Below, piece after piece: positions 1 through 9,404 of a stretch of DNA of 64,000 bases. Position 1 is the first letter of the stretch; every line of letters begins with the position of its first letter. This stretch comes from G965276675 sp965276675 (lineage in GTDB: Bacteria > Acidobacteriota > Terriglobia > Terriglobales > Acidobacteriaceae), in assembly GCA_965276675.1 (NCBI GenBank), contig OZ255624.1, positions 1,984,001-2,048,000 on the forward strand, given 5' to 3'. The notes beneath the pieces are model-generated. The model had not been told where the DNA came from and ran no database searches. It saw only the letters and a list, made by a program, of their open reading frames with translations. A program made the translations under genes and the position numbers.

Positions 1-167
1 TATCGCGGCCCAGGCGCGGAGAAAACCATCGATGATATTCGCGCTGCATCCTGCTCCATCACCTCTGCTACCTTGGATTCAGCGCCAACCGCAGCAAAAC
101 ATCTGCTCATCCTACTGCTCACGCCAGGAAACTGCACGGGCAAACGCCAGCCATACATTCACAAACA

Positions 168-1058
168 GTGGAACTCTTTGCGCCTATGGATTCCCCCGGG
201 ATGCCCGCTCTCAAACCGTGCACTGCACAAGCCGCCGCTACGCCTGTCGCTGCTGCTGGTGAGGCGCACGCGCCGCCAGTAGCCGTTGCCGGTTTCGAGC
301 GGCTCTTTGTGCACCGGCAGTTCCATTCGCGGTTTCTCTCGGCTGATCGCGACATCATCGTCTACGTTCCGGAGGGCTACGACGCACAGGCCGCGCGCCG
401 TTATCCCGTCCTCTATCTCCACGACGGTCAAAACCTCTTTGACGGCCGCACGTCCTATATCGCGGGTTGCTCTTGGAAGATCCACGAGACAGCCGACCTC
501 GTCATCGCCGCGGGGAATGTCGAACCGCTCATCATTGTCGGAATTTACAACACTGGCATCGAGCGCCTCCTCGAGTACACGCCCACCCCCGATTCCGGTC
601 TCGGCGGCGGTGAGGCTCCCCTCTACGGACGCCTGCTCATCGAAGAGCTCAAGCCATTCATCGACCGCCACTACCGCACCCTCGGCGGCCCGGAGCATAC
701 CGGTCTCGGAGGCTCCTCGCTCGGCGGCCTGGTCTCGCTCTATCTCGGGCTGGAGCACCCCGGTGTCTTCGGCAAGCTCGCTGTGCTCTCGCCATCCGTC
801 TGGTGGGCGCGGCGCTCGATCCTAACCTTTGTGCGCCACGCCAAACCGCACCCGCGCCCGCGCGTGTGGCTTGACATGGGAGCGCTGGAAGCGTCAAAGA
901 TGATCCGGGACGCCGACCTGCTCTATCAGCTGCTTTTGCACCGCGGCTGGACCGAAGGCGACACACTGCTCTACACCCGCGTCGCCGGCGGCAAGCACGA
1001 CGAATCGGCCTGGGCCCAGCGCGTCGGCCCGCTCTTGCAGTTCCTCTTCCCGCGGTAG
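168..1058 (+). CDS. Putative esterase (enterochelin esterase / Fes-like alpha/beta hydrolase)
   Basis: The 296-residue product has the esterase-D/enterochelin-esterase layout. An N-terminal strand region reads DIIVYVPEGYD, then YPVLYLHDGQNLFD. The nucleophile elbow is GGSSLGG near residue 183, and a late catalytic His sits in GGKHDESAW near residue 280. Such enzymes hydrolyse esters of siderophores, sugars or small acyl donors; the substrate cannot be told here. There is no convincing signal peptide, but the first 45 residues are Ala/Pro-rich and could be a poorly placed start. The GTG at 168 gives the longest form and ATG at 186 is an equally good start. It stands alone, convergent with the next gene. 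The 167 bases before it hold no gene I can recognise. Confidence 0.75.
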   Translation: MELFAPMDSPGMPALKPCTAQAAATPVAAAGEAHAPPVAVAGFERLFVHRQFHSRFLSADRDIIVYVPEGYDAQAARRYPVLYLHDGQNLFDGRTSYIAGCSWKIHETADLVIAAGNVEPLIIVGIYNTGIERLLEYTPTPDSGLGGGEAPLYGRLLIEELKPFIDRHYRTLGGPEHTGLGGSSLGGLVSLYLGLEHPGVFGKLAVLSPSVWWARRSILTFVRHAKPHPRPRVWLDMGALEASKMIRDADLLYQLLLHRGWTEGDTLLYTRVAGGKHDESAWAQRVGPLLQFLFPR

Positions 1059-1211
1059 AGCTCTGGCTCCTAATCGCTGAATGACCTGTAAGCAGTTCCG
1101 GAAGTGACATGTATCCGATCGGCGCCCCGATCACCGTTGTCCTCTTCAAGTCTGATCACGCGCGTATTGCGCTCCCGTCACGAATCCGGGTGCCCCATTC
1201 TAGCCAGGCAC

Positions 1212-2039
1212 TCATCGAGTGGAGAGCCACCAGCCGGGACCCGAACACCAACAACTCTCATCCGGCATGTCATCGCAATGCAGTGACTTTACTTTGCTCC
1301 ACTTGCCTGTCCGAAATGCTTTTGTCAGCTTCTGTCCTGTTGTCTCGTCGCGAGCACCAACACAAGGAACAAATTGAGCTTGGCATAGAAAACGGGCTTC
1401 AAATCTTCCGTTTGTCTTTTTAGTGACCAGGAGCATGCCACCAGCTCCCTCCGCTGGTGTAAGTGGGAACAGAAGACGTCCGTTGGGGCGCAAGGCATGG
1501 AGCCAAACAGCCAACGGTGAGGTCGCTCCGGCGCTGACGTATAGCTCGTCACACTCTGGAAGGGGACCCTCCGCACCGGACCGCTGGTTCACCGTAACGT
1601 TTGGAAACTCAGCGAGATTGTTGGCCGCGCGCTGCGCAAGCTCTTGATCGATCTCGTAGGCAATCACCGATCCTGTTTCGCCTGCCAGCTTGGCCAGCAG
1701 CGTTGTGTAGTAGCCAGTGCCTGCACCCACATGGACGACCGTATCCCCTTTCTGCGGAGCGAGAGCGGCGAGACAGAGAGCATGCAATGTTGGCTGACCA
1801 TTGTTGAGCGGTCCCTCCCCGCCCAGGGAGACAACTACATCCTGATACAGAAACGCTGGATCGTCTGAAGGGGTCTCAATGTAGCCAAGGCGGGTAAGCA
1901 CCTTCCAGGGAGGCTGCCCTACAAATTGCTCCCGTGGCGTCGATGCAAAGGCCGCCGCGAGCTCGCTTCCCAAAGGAACGCCGGCGTTTGCCGTTACCAG
2001 ATTCGCGAAGAACGATCGTTGAGCCTGAGTGCGTTCCAT
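1212..2039 (-). CDS. Protein-L-isoaspartate O-methyltransferase-like protein
   Basis: This 275-residue protein has a class I SAM-methyltransferase fold of the PCMT type. The SAM motif VHVGAGTGYYT lies near residue 100, followed by the acidic strand end VIAYEID. Before it comes the PCMT-like segment SLGGEGPLNNGQPTLHALCL, where canonical enzymes have the isoaspartate loop GQTISQP. Classical Pcm repairs isoaspartyl residues in aged proteins. The altered loop means the acceptor could differ, so I call it PCMT-like. The ATG at 2039 is clear. The gene runs divergently from ppc, with a 205-base shared upstream region. Its G+C looks lower than that of its neighbours by eye. Confidence 0.72.
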   Translation of the reverse strand: MERTQAQRSFFANLVTANAGVPLGSELAAAFASTPREQFVGQPPWKVLTRLGYIETPSDDPAFLYQDVVVSLGGEGPLNNGQPTLHALCLAALAPQKGDTVVHVGAGTGYYTTLLAKLAGETGSVIAYEIDQELAQRAANNLAEFPNVTVNQRSGAEGPLPECDELYVSAGATSPLAVWLHALRPNGRLLFPLTPAEGAGGMLLVTKKTNGRFEARFLCQAQFVPCVGARDETTGQKLTKAFRTGKWSKVKSLHCDDMPDESCWCSGPGWWLSTR

Positions 2040-2052
2040 CTATGCTTATTTT

Positions 2053-2075
2053 GAGGGCTCCTGTGTGAGGGCTCC
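2053..2075 (+). repeat. Short direct repeat in the ppc leader
   Basis: The nonamer GAGGGCTCC occurs twice (2053-2061 and 2067-2075) with a 14-base period, in the region between the divergent methyltransferase gene and ppc. It could be a paired protein-binding site on one helical face, but nothing else supports that. The rest of this 205-base stretch shows only a small C-run/G-run hairpin near 2205-2222, just upstream of the ppc start. Confidence 0.3.
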
Positions 2076-2244
2076 AGCTGTGGCATTCAGGATACAGCGA
2101 CCCTTTCTTTTAAGGAGCGAGAGGGGTCCCAACACCATAGAGCTGGATCGACGCCCGCGGCAACCGAAATCTTTGCGCCGAAGCCGAGTCCGCTTGAACG
2201 GCGAGTCCCCCCTGACGGGGAGTCACTGGCATACTGGAAGTACT

Positions 2245-5037
2245 ATGGCCCTCCTCTGGAAACCGGAAAGCTGGTCTGCGCGTCTCGCTGAGCTTGAAGC
2301 GCGTTCGGGCGAAGACAAAGAAGCCCCACTGCGGCGAGACGTCCGTTCTCTTGGCATTCTGCTTGGCAATGTCATTCGCGAGCAGGCCGGCCCCGGCCTT
2401 TATGAGCTTGAGGAGGAGCTGCGCCAGCTCAGCCTCGACCGTCGCGAACGGGAGGCAGACCCGTCGTCAAATCGGTCTGCACAGGATCTCCTAGGTGATG
2501 CCCTACTCCGCGTGCATGCCCTGGATCTCCCGCAGGCCTACCAGCTCACCCGCGCCTTTGCCTATTACTTCGAGCTCATCAACCTAGCCGAAACCAACCA
2601 CCGCAAGCGCCGCCGCCGCTCCATGCAACTGACGGTGCAGACGAGTGCGGAGCCTCCGCAGCGGGGTTCGGTTCGCGGCACTCTCGCCGCCATGCGGGAG
2701 GCCGGCATCACTGCTGATGAGGCGCTCGCGTACCTCGGGGCGGTTCACATCGAGCCAGTCTTTACCGCCCACCCGACGGAGGTGGCCCGGCGTTCCGTGG
2801 CCTACAAGCGCCGCCGCATCGGCCGCTTTCTTGAGCAGCTCGACCGCGTGCCCATGCCGGATAGCGAGCTGGCGGAGCTCGAAGATGCCATCACCGCGGA
2901 GATCACCGCGCTGTGGCAGACGGATGAGGTGCGTGAGAGTCGTCCCACTGTTGCCGACGAGGTGAAGATGGGGCTGGACTTCTACAACGCCTCGATCTTC
3001 GCTACGTTGCCGGCTCTCTATGCGGAGATAGCCTCTGCGTTTCAGGCCGAATACGGCCGCGCTCTGGACAGCGCCGAGCTACCACTGATGCTGACCTTCG
3101 GCTCCTGGATCGGTGGCGATCGCGATGGCAATCCATTTGTCACACCCGAGGTTACGAAAGCGGCCGTCAGGACCGCGCGCGCGCATCTGCTCGCTCGCTA
3201 TTCAGCGGAGATCGGGAGTATCTTCGATCTGCTCACCGCCTCCACGCAGCAGGCGCCAGTCTCCCGCGAACTTGGGGAAAGGCTTGCAGGTTACGCTGCC
3301 GAACTCGCCAGCACGGGTGCCGAACCCTTTGACGGCCGCTACCCGCATGAGCTCTACCGCCGCTTTCTGCTCTGCGTCCACGCGCGTCTGGGCGAGCGCG
3401 GCAGCCTCCCGGAAAAACCGGCGCTTGGCCTTCATCCCTACGGCTCTGTGGCAGAGTTCCGCGACGACCTGCTGCTCATCCGCGGGAGTCTTGTCGAGCA
3501 CCGCGGTGAGCGCCTCGCGGCCGAACTGCTCGACCCGCTGCTTCTGGAGCTGCGCACCTTCGGTCTCCACCTGCAGACGCTGGACCTGCGCCAGCACGCC
3601 CGGTTGCACACTGCCGCCGTCGAAGAGATCGCGTCCTTTAGCACCAGCGATCTTCCCGCCCCGCTCTCGCCCGCTACGGAAGATATCCTCAACACACTTC
3701 GCACCGCCGCTGAACTGAAGCGCACCTGCTCGCCGGAGTCGATCCAGCGTTATGTCATCAGCGGTGCTGCTTCTGTCGAGGACGTGCTCAACGCTGTGCG
3801 CCTGGCGCGTCTTGCTGGCGTGCACGTAGGGGGCAGGGAGGGCGACCCGGGGCTTATGCCGGTGCCGCTCTTTGAATCGATTGACGACCTCCGCCGTGCG
3901 CCCGAGATCTGTCGCGAGCTCTGGAACTACGAACCCTACCGCGTTCTGCTGGCCTCGTGGAACAACACACAGGAGCTCATGCTCGGCTATTCGGACTCCA
4001 ACAAAGATGGCGGCATGCTTACCTCTACCTGGGGGATCTATCGCGCGCACCGGGCGCTTCATCAGGTTGCGCGGGAGTGTGGCGTCTCGCTCCGGCTCTT
4101 CCACGGACGAGGCGGCACCGTCGGACGAGGTGGTGGCCCCACGCACCGCGCCATCTACGCCCAGCCCTTTGACTCCTTTACCGGTCAGCTTCGCATCACC
4201 GAGCAGGGCGAGGTGCTGAACTTCAAATATGGGGACGTGGTGCTGGCCGAGCGCAATCTCGAGCTGATGATTGCTGCCTCGCTCGACGCCCTGGCACGCC
4301 CGAATGCGCGCCTTAACAACGGCCACTACTCCGGCGAGATTCGCCCCGCATGGGAGCGGGCCTTCGACGAACTCTCGGAGACCAGCTTCGGCTTCTACCG
4401 CGCGGGCATCGTCGACGATCCAGAGGTGTTGCAATACTTTGAAGAGGCCACGCCGGTCGCGGAGCTGGAATTCGCCCGTATCGGCTCGCGTCCTTCGCGC
4501 CGCGGCGGTCAGCTTACTTTGGACGCCCTCCGCGCTATTCCGTGGGTCTTCGGCTGGACGCAGAGCCGTCACCACGTTCCCGCATGGTTTGGCGTTGGCC
4601 ACGCGTTACAGCAATTCATGCAAAAGGAAGGCGGACTCGCGCTGCTGCAGGAGATGTTGGCGGAGTTTCCGCTCTTCATCGACATGGTCCGCAATGTGGA
4701 GATGGCCCTCGCCAAATCCGACTTCGGGATCGCCCGCCTTTACGCCGCGCTTGTGGTCGACGAAGAGGTGCGCGACCGCGTCTTCCGCAAGCTTGAAGCC
4801 GAGTTTAACTTGACGGCGGACTGCATCCTTCAGATCACGAAGCAAAGGGAATTGCTCGAGGCCAACCAAGTCCTCGCGCGTTCTATCCGGCTACGGAATC
4901 CCTATGTCGATCCGATGAGCTTCATTCAGGTGGATCTCCTGCGCCGCAAACGGGCGGGCGAAGACTCTGAGGAGCTGAACCGTGCCTTGGCCGCCACAAT
5001 TAACGGGATCTCAGCCGGGCTTCGGAACACCGGTTAA
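2245..5037 (+). CDS. ppc: Phosphoenolpyruvate carboxylase
   Basis: It carboxylates PEP with bicarbonate to oxaloacetate, refilling the TCA cycle. At 930 residues it has the usual bacterial length. The catalytic His is in FTAHPTEVARRS and is followed by the signature GSWIGGDRDGNPFVT. Then come LGYSDSNKDGGMLTSTW, the flexible glycine loop FHGRGGTVGRGGGPTHRAI, and FGWTQSRHHVPAWFG. The C-terminus ends in RNTG, the conserved PEPC tail. The frame is open 72 codons upstream, but that part has no PEPC similarity. The ATG at 2245 is preceded by GGAAG and begins MALLWKPESW. I see no regulatory site apart from a short repeat in the leader. Confidence 0.96.
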   Translation: MALLWKPESWSARLAELEARSGEDKEAPLRRDVRSLGILLGNVIREQAGPGLYELEEELRQLSLDRREREADPSSNRSAQDLLGDALLRVHALDLPQAYQLTRAFAYYFELINLAETNHRKRRRRSMQLTVQTSAEPPQRGSVRGTLAAMREAGITADEALAYLGAVHIEPVFTAHPTEVARRSVAYKRRRIGRFLEQLDRVPMPDSELAELEDAITAEITALWQTDEVRESRPTVADEVKMGLDFYNASIFATLPALYAEIASAFQAEYGRALDSAELPLMLTFGSWIGGDRDGNPFVTPEVTKAAVRTARAHLLARYSAEIGSIFDLLTASTQQAPVSRELGERLAGYAAELASTGAEPFDGRYPHELYRRFLLCVHARLGERGSLPEKPALGLHPYGSVAEFRDDLLLIRGSLVEHRGERLAAELLDPLLLELRTFGLHLQTLDLRQHARLHTAAVEEIASFSTSDLPAPLSPATEDILNTLRTAAELKRTCSPESIQRYVISGAASVEDVLNAVRLARLAGVHVGGREGDPGLMPVPLFESIDDLRRAPEICRELWNYEPYRVLLASWNNTQELMLGYSDSNKDGGMLTSTWGIYRAHRALHQVARECGVSLRLFHGRGGTVGRGGGPTHRAIYAQPFDSFTGQLRITEQGEVLNFKYGDVVLAERNLELMIAASLDALARPNARLNNGHYSGEIRPAWERAFDELSETSFGFYRAGIVDDPEVLQYFEEATPVAELEFARIGSRPSRRGGQLTLDALRAIPWVFGWTQSRHHVPAWFGVGHALQQFMQKEGGLALLQEMLAEFPLFIDMVRNVEMALAKSDFGIARLYAALVVDEEVRDRVFRKLEAEFNLTADCILQITKQRELLEANQVLARSIRLRNPYVDPMSFIQVDLLRRKRAGEDSEELNRALAATINGISAGLRNTG

Positions 5038-5106
5038 GCCGCATTTGGCCCCCTTTAGCGCACCAAAATGCGCCCGAAAGAGCACAAAAGTGCGTGAAAA
5101 ACGCCG

Positions 5107-5484
5107 TTATACGATCCATCGTCCAGCCGCGACGCCCAGCCATACGAACGCAAAGCCCAACAGCACACTCAGGGTGACGTACAGCAACGCCGTGCCCGGC
5201 TGACCCGCGTGCACATGAGCCAGAGTTTCATACTCAAACGACGAAAACGTCGTATAGGCCCCGATAAAACCGATAGGAAAGAAGAAGCGCCACCCCGGAC
5301 TCACGCCTGGTCGTGCGTTCAGGAAGGCCAGCACGATCCCGATGATCAAGCAGCCCGACATATTAATCACGAATGTGCCGTATGGGAAGCGGACGCCCAA
5401 ACGTTCCGTGATCGCGGTTCCTACCCACAGTCGCGCGATTGCGCCTAAAAACCCACCCAAACCAGTCAACAAGTAGCGTCCCAC
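5107..5484 (-). CDS. crcB: Fluoride channel CrcB/Fluc
   Basis: This 125-residue, four-helix membrane protein belongs to the Fluc family of dual-topology dimeric F- channels, which protect the cytoplasm from fluoride. The family motifs are all present: GGFLGAIARLW near the N-terminus, YGTFVINMSGCLIIG with the pore Asn, and GAYTTFSSFEYE with the central Thr/Phe/Ser. The start is GTG at 5484 with a strong GGAGG about 5 bases upstream. It lies between ppc (convergent) and the PA2169 gene, separated from the latter by a terminator. I looked for a fluoride riboswitch upstream and did not find its conserved core. Confidence 0.93.
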   Translation of the reverse strand: MGRYLLTGLGGFLGAIARLWVGTAITERLGVRFPYGTFVINMSGCLIIGIVLAFLNARPGVSPGWRFFFPIGFIGAYTTFSSFEYETLAHVHAGQPGTALLYVTLSVLLGFAFVWLGVAAGRWIV

Positions 5485-5540
5485 TTACCCTCCGTGGGTA
5501 GCATACCCTCGATCTGCACACGGCATTAGCGAACACGCAA

Positions 5541-5566
5541 AAAGCCCGGCATAGTTGCCGGGCTTT
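5541..5566 (-). terminator. Rho-independent terminator after the PA2169-family gene
   Basis: A perfect 10-bp stem (AAAGCCCGGC paired with GCCGGGCTTT) with a 6-base loop is followed on the minus strand by a run of T. It lies 22 bases past the stop of the gene at 5589 and upstream of crcB, so it should insulate crcB. The stem can also form on the plus strand, where the A-run becomes a U-run only weakly. Confidence 0.8.
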
Positions 5567-5588
5567 CGCTGAGTGCAGATGATGCAGA

Positions 5589-6029
5589 CTACGCGGCTTT
5601 TGCGTCGCGCATTGCCTTCACTTTGTCGTGGGACTGCATCACATGCGCTTGCTGGCGCTCGATGGTCGACCGCAGTGAAGAGGGTAGGTCGGCATGCTCC
5701 AGGGTCTCCTTATAAGCCTTCTTGGCCGCATCCTCGCCCTGCTCCGCTGTATCGAGCATCGTGTGATCGCCACCGCCAAGCTTGGCTTTGAGGTCGCCCC
5801 AGTAGCGATGCACGGTGCCCGCTGCTGTATGGTCATCATGCTTGGGCGCACTGCTCGTACCGAGTTGCGCAGTCAGCTCGTCTGCAAACCTGCCCCTTGT
5901 CCGCGACTCTTCCAGGAAGAACGTCCTCGCCTGCGAATCTGTGATCTTTTCACCAATCTGTGCAAAACCATCTCTGCTGTCGTGCAGCACTTCAATCAAC
6001 GTATTTACTACCTTGCTGTCATTCGCCAT
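5589..6029 (-). CDS. PA2169/DUF2383-type four-helix-bundle protein
   Basis: This 146-residue all-helical protein begins MANDSKVVNTLIEVLHDSRDGFAQIGEKI, the start typical of the PA2169 family of ferritin-like stress proteins. Three further helices follow: an acidic helix around residues 30-55, HRYWGDLKAKLGGGDHTMLDTAEQGEDAAKKAY near 75-105, and a C-terminal helix with RQQAHVMQSHDKVKAMRDA. The biochemical role of the family is unknown. The gene is monocistronic and followed directly by a terminator. It is divergent from coaD. Confidence 0.8.
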   Translation of the reverse strand: MANDSKVVNTLIEVLHDSRDGFAQIGEKITDSQARTFFLEESRTRGRFADELTAQLGTSSAPKHDDHTAAGTVHRYWGDLKAKLGGGDHTMLDTAEQGEDAAKKAYKETLEHADLPSSLRSTIERQQAHVMQSHDKVKAMRDAKAA

Positions 6030-6133
6030 TCAACACCTCGCTTATCTAGATGTATCTCTGCGGGCAAGCGTTGTGTTTCTACTTTGAATTGGAGTTTGCG
6101 CGGCGAGGCAGCGAACCATACAATCCGGGTGGT

Positions 6134-6625
6134 GTGAACACAGTCAAAGCCATTTATCCCGGCACCTTCGATCCGATGACCAATGGCCATCTGGACCTGA
6201 TCGCGCGCGGCGCTAAAATCTTCGATCACCTGGTTGTGTCGATCCTCAAAAACTCCGAGAAAAGCCCGCTCTTCAGCGTGCCTGAGCGGCTGGAGATGCT
6301 GACTGAGGCGACCAGGCAAATCGAGAATGTCTCGGTCACAACCTTTGATGGCTTGCTCGTCGATTTTGTGCGCTCCGAGCGGGCACAGGCTGTGCTCCGG
6401 GGAATTCGTGCTATCAGCGATTACGAATATGAGTTGCAGATGGCATTGATGAACCGCCGGCTGGCGCCGGAGCTGGAGACGGTCTTCATGATGCCAGCGG
6501 AGAAGTACTCCTACCTGAGTTCGCGGCTGGTGAAAGAGATCTTCCGATTAGGCGGGTCAGTCGAAGGACTGGTGCCGCCGACGGTCATCGAGCGGCTGAA
6601 GGCGCGCGTGCATCCCGCGGAGTAG
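6134..6625 (+). CDS. coaD: Phosphopantetheine adenylyltransferase
   Basis: It transfers AMP from ATP to 4'-phosphopantetheine, the penultimate step of coenzyme A synthesis. The 163-residue nucleotidyltransferase has the N-terminal IYPGTFDPMTNGHLDLI (the T/HxGH site), the phosphopantetheine-binding DGLLVDFVRS, and LRGIRAISDYEYELQMALMNR. The C-terminal YSYLSSRLVKEIFRLGG corresponds to the ISSTxVR-like loop. The frame stays open 28 codons upstream, but homology starts at the GTG codon at 6134 (VNTVKAIYPG). It converges on the phosphohexomutase gene with a 6-base gap. Confidence 0.95.
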   Translation: MNTVKAIYPGTFDPMTNGHLDLIARGAKIFDHLVVSILKNSEKSPLFSVPERLEMLTEATRQIENVSVTTFDGLLVDFVRSERAQAVLRGIRAISDYEYELQMALMNRRLAPELETVFMMPAEKYSYLSSRLVKEIFRLGGSVEGLVPPTVIERLKARVHPAE

Positions 6626-6631
6626 TGCTCC

Positions 6632-8098
6632 TTACCTGGTGTTCCCTGCAGGTTTACTTGAAAGCGCGAACTCGCGTGCGGCCGCGAGCAGCTTGCTCAC
6701 TGACTCTTTCGAGCACGATTCGGAGTAGAGGCGCAGTAGCGGTTCGGTGCCGGAGGCGCGTAGCAAGAGCCAGGTCTCCGCGGCATTCGGCTTGGTTTTC
6801 GCTTCAGGATTGTCGAGAAAGAACTTGATGCCGTCGAGTGTTTCGACGCGGAGGACGGGCATACCGGCGAACTCGGCTACGCCAGCTTTGGCGCGGGCGA
6901 TCGCGGCATTCTTGATCTCGTCCGGGATGTGAAGATCGATGCGGCCGTACTGGTGCTCGCCGTATTCGCGTTGCAGGCTGTCTACGAGCTGCCCGAGCGT
7001 CTGACCTTCGTCCGCCATGATATTAGCTAGTAGCAGGCAGTTCAGCAGGCCATCGCGCTCCGGCAGATGGCGCTTGATGCCGATACCGCCGGACTCCTCG
7101 CCGCCAATGAGGATGTCCTGCTCCAGCATGAGATCGCAGACGTACTTGAAGCCGATGCCGTGTTCATAGAGCTTACGTCCGTGCTTGGCGGCGATACGGT
7201 CCAGCATCTTGGTGGTGTTGAAGGCGCGAGTCACGTCGCCGGGCCAGTTTTTGCGCTCTAGCAACCAGCGAAGGAGTATGGAGAAGATCTTGTGCGAATC
7301 GACGAAGTTGCCGTTCTCGTCGACCGCGCCCAGACGGTCGGCGTCGCCGTCGGTCGCGAGTCCGGCCTGGCATCTTTCGGCGACGACGGTCTTCTGCAGC
7401 GCGCGAATGTGAGGCTCAATCGGCTCGGGGTTGATGCCGGGAAAGAGCGGGTCGTGGTTGGCGCGGATCTCGACAAAATCGACGCCGATCTTGCTGAGGA
7501 TGCCGGCGAGAACGCCGCTGCCCGCGCCGTACATGCAATCGATGGCAAAGCGCTGTCCGGATTTCGCGATAGCTTGGAGATCGGCAAAGGCGGAGATAGC
7601 CTCGATATACGGCGTGCAGAAATCGACCGTCGTAATTGCTGCCGGCGCGCTCGCGTTCTGGCCGCTCACATCTGGGAGCGGCTGACCGAGGAAGCTTTCA
7701 ATCCTCGCCATGATGGAGGGTGAGCCGGAACCGCCGTAGCTGGCCTTGTACTTCACACCATTCCATTGAAAAGGATTGTGACTCGATGTGATCATGACTC
7801 CACCCGCGGCTCCTCTCTTTTGCACCGCGTAGGAGAGCGCCGGGGTCGGGGTGATGCCCGAAGCGAGCTGCACTGGAATACCGGCCTGAGCGAGGACCTC
7901 TGCCGCTGTCTGAGCGAACTTAGCCGAGCCAAAGCGGGTATCGTAACCGACGCAGATACCTTTAGTCGTGTCCTCGTGCGCAAGTACATAGTTGCCGATA
8001 GCCGCCGCGGCGACGCGGACATTCGCAAGTGTGAAGTCGTCGGCAATGATGCCGCGCCAGCCGTCTGTTCCGAATTTGACCGAAGTTGTTTGACCCAT
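6632..8098 (-). CDS. Phosphoglucomutase / phosphomannomutase family protein
   Basis: This 488-residue alpha-D-phosphohexomutase interconverts sugar 1- and 6-phosphates. The phosphoserine loop TSSHNPFQWNG sits near residue 105. The Mg-binding loop DGDADRLG is near residue 245. A sugar-specificity loop contains EESGGIG, and the phosphate-binding RASGTEPLLRLYSES is near the C-terminus. The EESGG pattern is typical of enzymes acting on glucose or mannose phosphates. The mannose-1-P guanylyltransferase gene lies just upstream on the same strand, so mannose-6-P to mannose-1-P conversion for GDP-mannose is a reasonable inference. Start is ATG at 8098. Confidence 0.92.
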   Translation of the reverse strand: MGQTTSVKFGTDGWRGIIADDFTLANVRVAAAAIGNYVLAHEDTTKGICVGYDTRFGSAKFAQTAAEVLAQAGIPVQLASGITPTPALSYAVQKRGAAGGVMITSSHNPFQWNGVKYKASYGGSGSPSIMARIESFLGQPLPDVSGQNASAPAAITTVDFCTPYIEAISAFADLQAIAKSGQRFAIDCMYGAGSGVLAGILSKIGVDFVEIRANHDPLFPGINPEPIEPHIRALQKTVVAERCQAGLATDGDADRLGAVDENGNFVDSHKIFSILLRWLLERKNWPGDVTRAFNTTKMLDRIAAKHGRKLYEHGIGFKYVCDLMLEQDILIGGEESGGIGIKRHLPERDGLLNCLLLANIMADEGQTLGQLVDSLQREYGEHQYGRIDLHIPDEIKNAAIARAKAGVAEFAGMPVLRVETLDGIKFFLDNPEAKTKPNAAETWLLLRASGTEPLLRLYSESCSKESVSKLLAAAREFALSSKPAGNTR

Positions 8099-8154
8099 GA
8101 TGAGGGTTAAGCAAAGCAGATTGCGCGCCGGTTTTGCAAGTGTGAAGGCAGTTG

Positions 8155-9282
8155 CTAAACCAGATCTTCTCGACCGGAGGCAGCCAGTTCCTTGACCACC
8201 TTGCCTACATCCTGCGAGCGGTCCCGCGTGGTGATAAGCAGAGCGTCGCCCGTATCCACGACGACCAGATCGCGTACGCCTACCATCGCGATGAACTTGC
8301 CGGGGCTATAAACGTAATTGCCACGGGACTCGATGGCCAGGCTGCCGCTGCTCTCCGTTATGTTTCCATGGCTTTCTTTTTGCGGGTGCTGCTCCAACTG
8401 ATGCTCATAAAGAGCCGCCCAAGAGCCAAGATCGTTCCAGCCGAAGTCAGCGGGCAGGCAGTAGAGCCGCGAATGGTGCTCGCCTTTGGCGGAGCGCGGT
8501 TCGAGCACGGCGTAGTCGATAGAGATGTTCTCGCACTGCGGGTAGAGCTCGGCAAAGACGCGCTCGAAATCCAGCGTATCGTAGGCAGCTGCGATCTGTT
8601 CGAGATAGGGCGCCGTCTCCGACAGGTGCTCGCGGATGGCATTGGCGAGGGTGCGGGCGCTCCACAGAAAGATGCCGCTATTCCAGTGATAGTTCCCGGC
8701 AGAGACAAACATCTCCGCGCGCTGCAGGTTCGGCTTCTCGGTGAAACGGCGCACGCGGAGTACACCGTCCCCGAGCGGCGAACCGGTCTCGATGTAGCCG
8801 TAGCCGGTCTCCGGACGGGTCGGCTTCACGCCAAGCACGACCAGGTTGTCGCCCGCCGCGGCGAGCGCGATCCCCTGTTCGAGCACGCGCACGAAGCCTG
8901 GTTCGTCCTGGATGACGTGGTCGGCGGGAAACATGCCGAGCACTGCGTCAGGCGCCGTGCGCTCGATCACAAAGGCGGCCAGACCCGCTGCCGGTGCAGT
9001 GTTGCGCGCGATTGGTTCGCAGAGCACCTGGCGTTGCGGAAGACTGCCCAGCTGGTCGTAGATCGTCCCCGAGAGCAGATCGTTGGTGATGACCCAAACG
9101 TCATTGCGATGCGCCAGCGGAGCCAGGCGATCGACGGTGCGCTGAATCATGGAACGCTCGCCGTCCAGAGCCAGAACCTGCTTGGCACGAGCACGGCGGC
9201 TGCGCGGCCAGAAGCGCGTACCGCTTCCGCCTGCAAGAATAACTGGCCTGAAATCGTGGGGCGTTGGCATGCGTGGCTCCAT
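8155..9282 (-). CDS. manC: Mannose-1-phosphate guanylyltransferase
   Basis: It makes GDP-mannose from mannose-1-phosphate and GTP for surface polysaccharide synthesis. The N-terminal nucleotide loop reads ILAGGSGTRFWPRSR, followed by KQVLAL. Further family motifs are CEPIARNTAPAAGLAAF, FPADHVI (the metal-binding Asp), GYGYIE, FTEKP and YHWNSGIFLW. At 375 residues it is the short monofunctional type without the C-terminal phosphomannose isomerase domain. Start is ATG at 9282, or ATG at 9270 (MPTPHDFRP). It is 56 bases upstream of the phosphohexomutase gene and probably co-transcribed with it. Confidence 0.92.
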   Translation of the reverse strand: MEPRMPTPHDFRPVILAGGSGTRFWPRSRRARAKQVLALDGERSMIQRTVDRLAPLAHRNDVWVITNDLLSGTIYDQLGSLPQRQVLCEPIARNTAPAAGLAAFVIERTAPDAVLGMFPADHVIQDEPGFVRVLEQGIALAAAGDNLVVLGVKPTRPETGYGYIETGSPLGDGVLRVRRFTEKPNLQRAEMFVSAGNYHWNSGIFLWSARTLANAIREHLSETAPYLEQIAAAYDTLDFERVFAELYPQCENISIDYAVLEPRSAKGEHHSRLYCLPADFGWNDLGSWAALYEHQLEQHPQKESHGNITESSGSLAIESRGNYVYSPGKFIAMVGVRDLVVVDTGDALLITTRDRSQDVGKVVKELAASGREDLV

Positions 9283-9404
9283 CGTAGACCATGCAGGTGA
9301 AGCGGAGTTGGTGCTTTCCGCAACTCTAGGTACGAAAGAGACCTGGGCAGGCCGAGCGGAGCCTCGTCGGGCCTGTCACGTATGGCCGCGCCGATCGCTC
9401 CGGA

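Noticed and set aside
1..167. Open frame entering from the left edge (to about 282)
   Set aside because: It contains no recognisable C-terminal domain and overlaps the esterase gene; too little is visible to call a gene.
3202..4602. Long minus-strand open frame (466 codons) inside ppc
   Set aside because: It is antisense to a well-conserved enzyme, low in hydrophobic order and typical of high-GC shadow frames.
5485..5540. Possible fluoride riboswitch upstream of crcB
   Set aside because: The leader is only ~55 bases after the preceding terminator and lacks the conserved pseudoknot core of the crcB motif; only a small GGGTA..TACCC hairpin is present.
8152..9300. 382-codon open frame antisense to manC, and a similar 407-codon frame over the aminotransferase
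   Set aside because: Both mirror genes with complete catalytic motifs; composition is typical of antisense frames at this GC.
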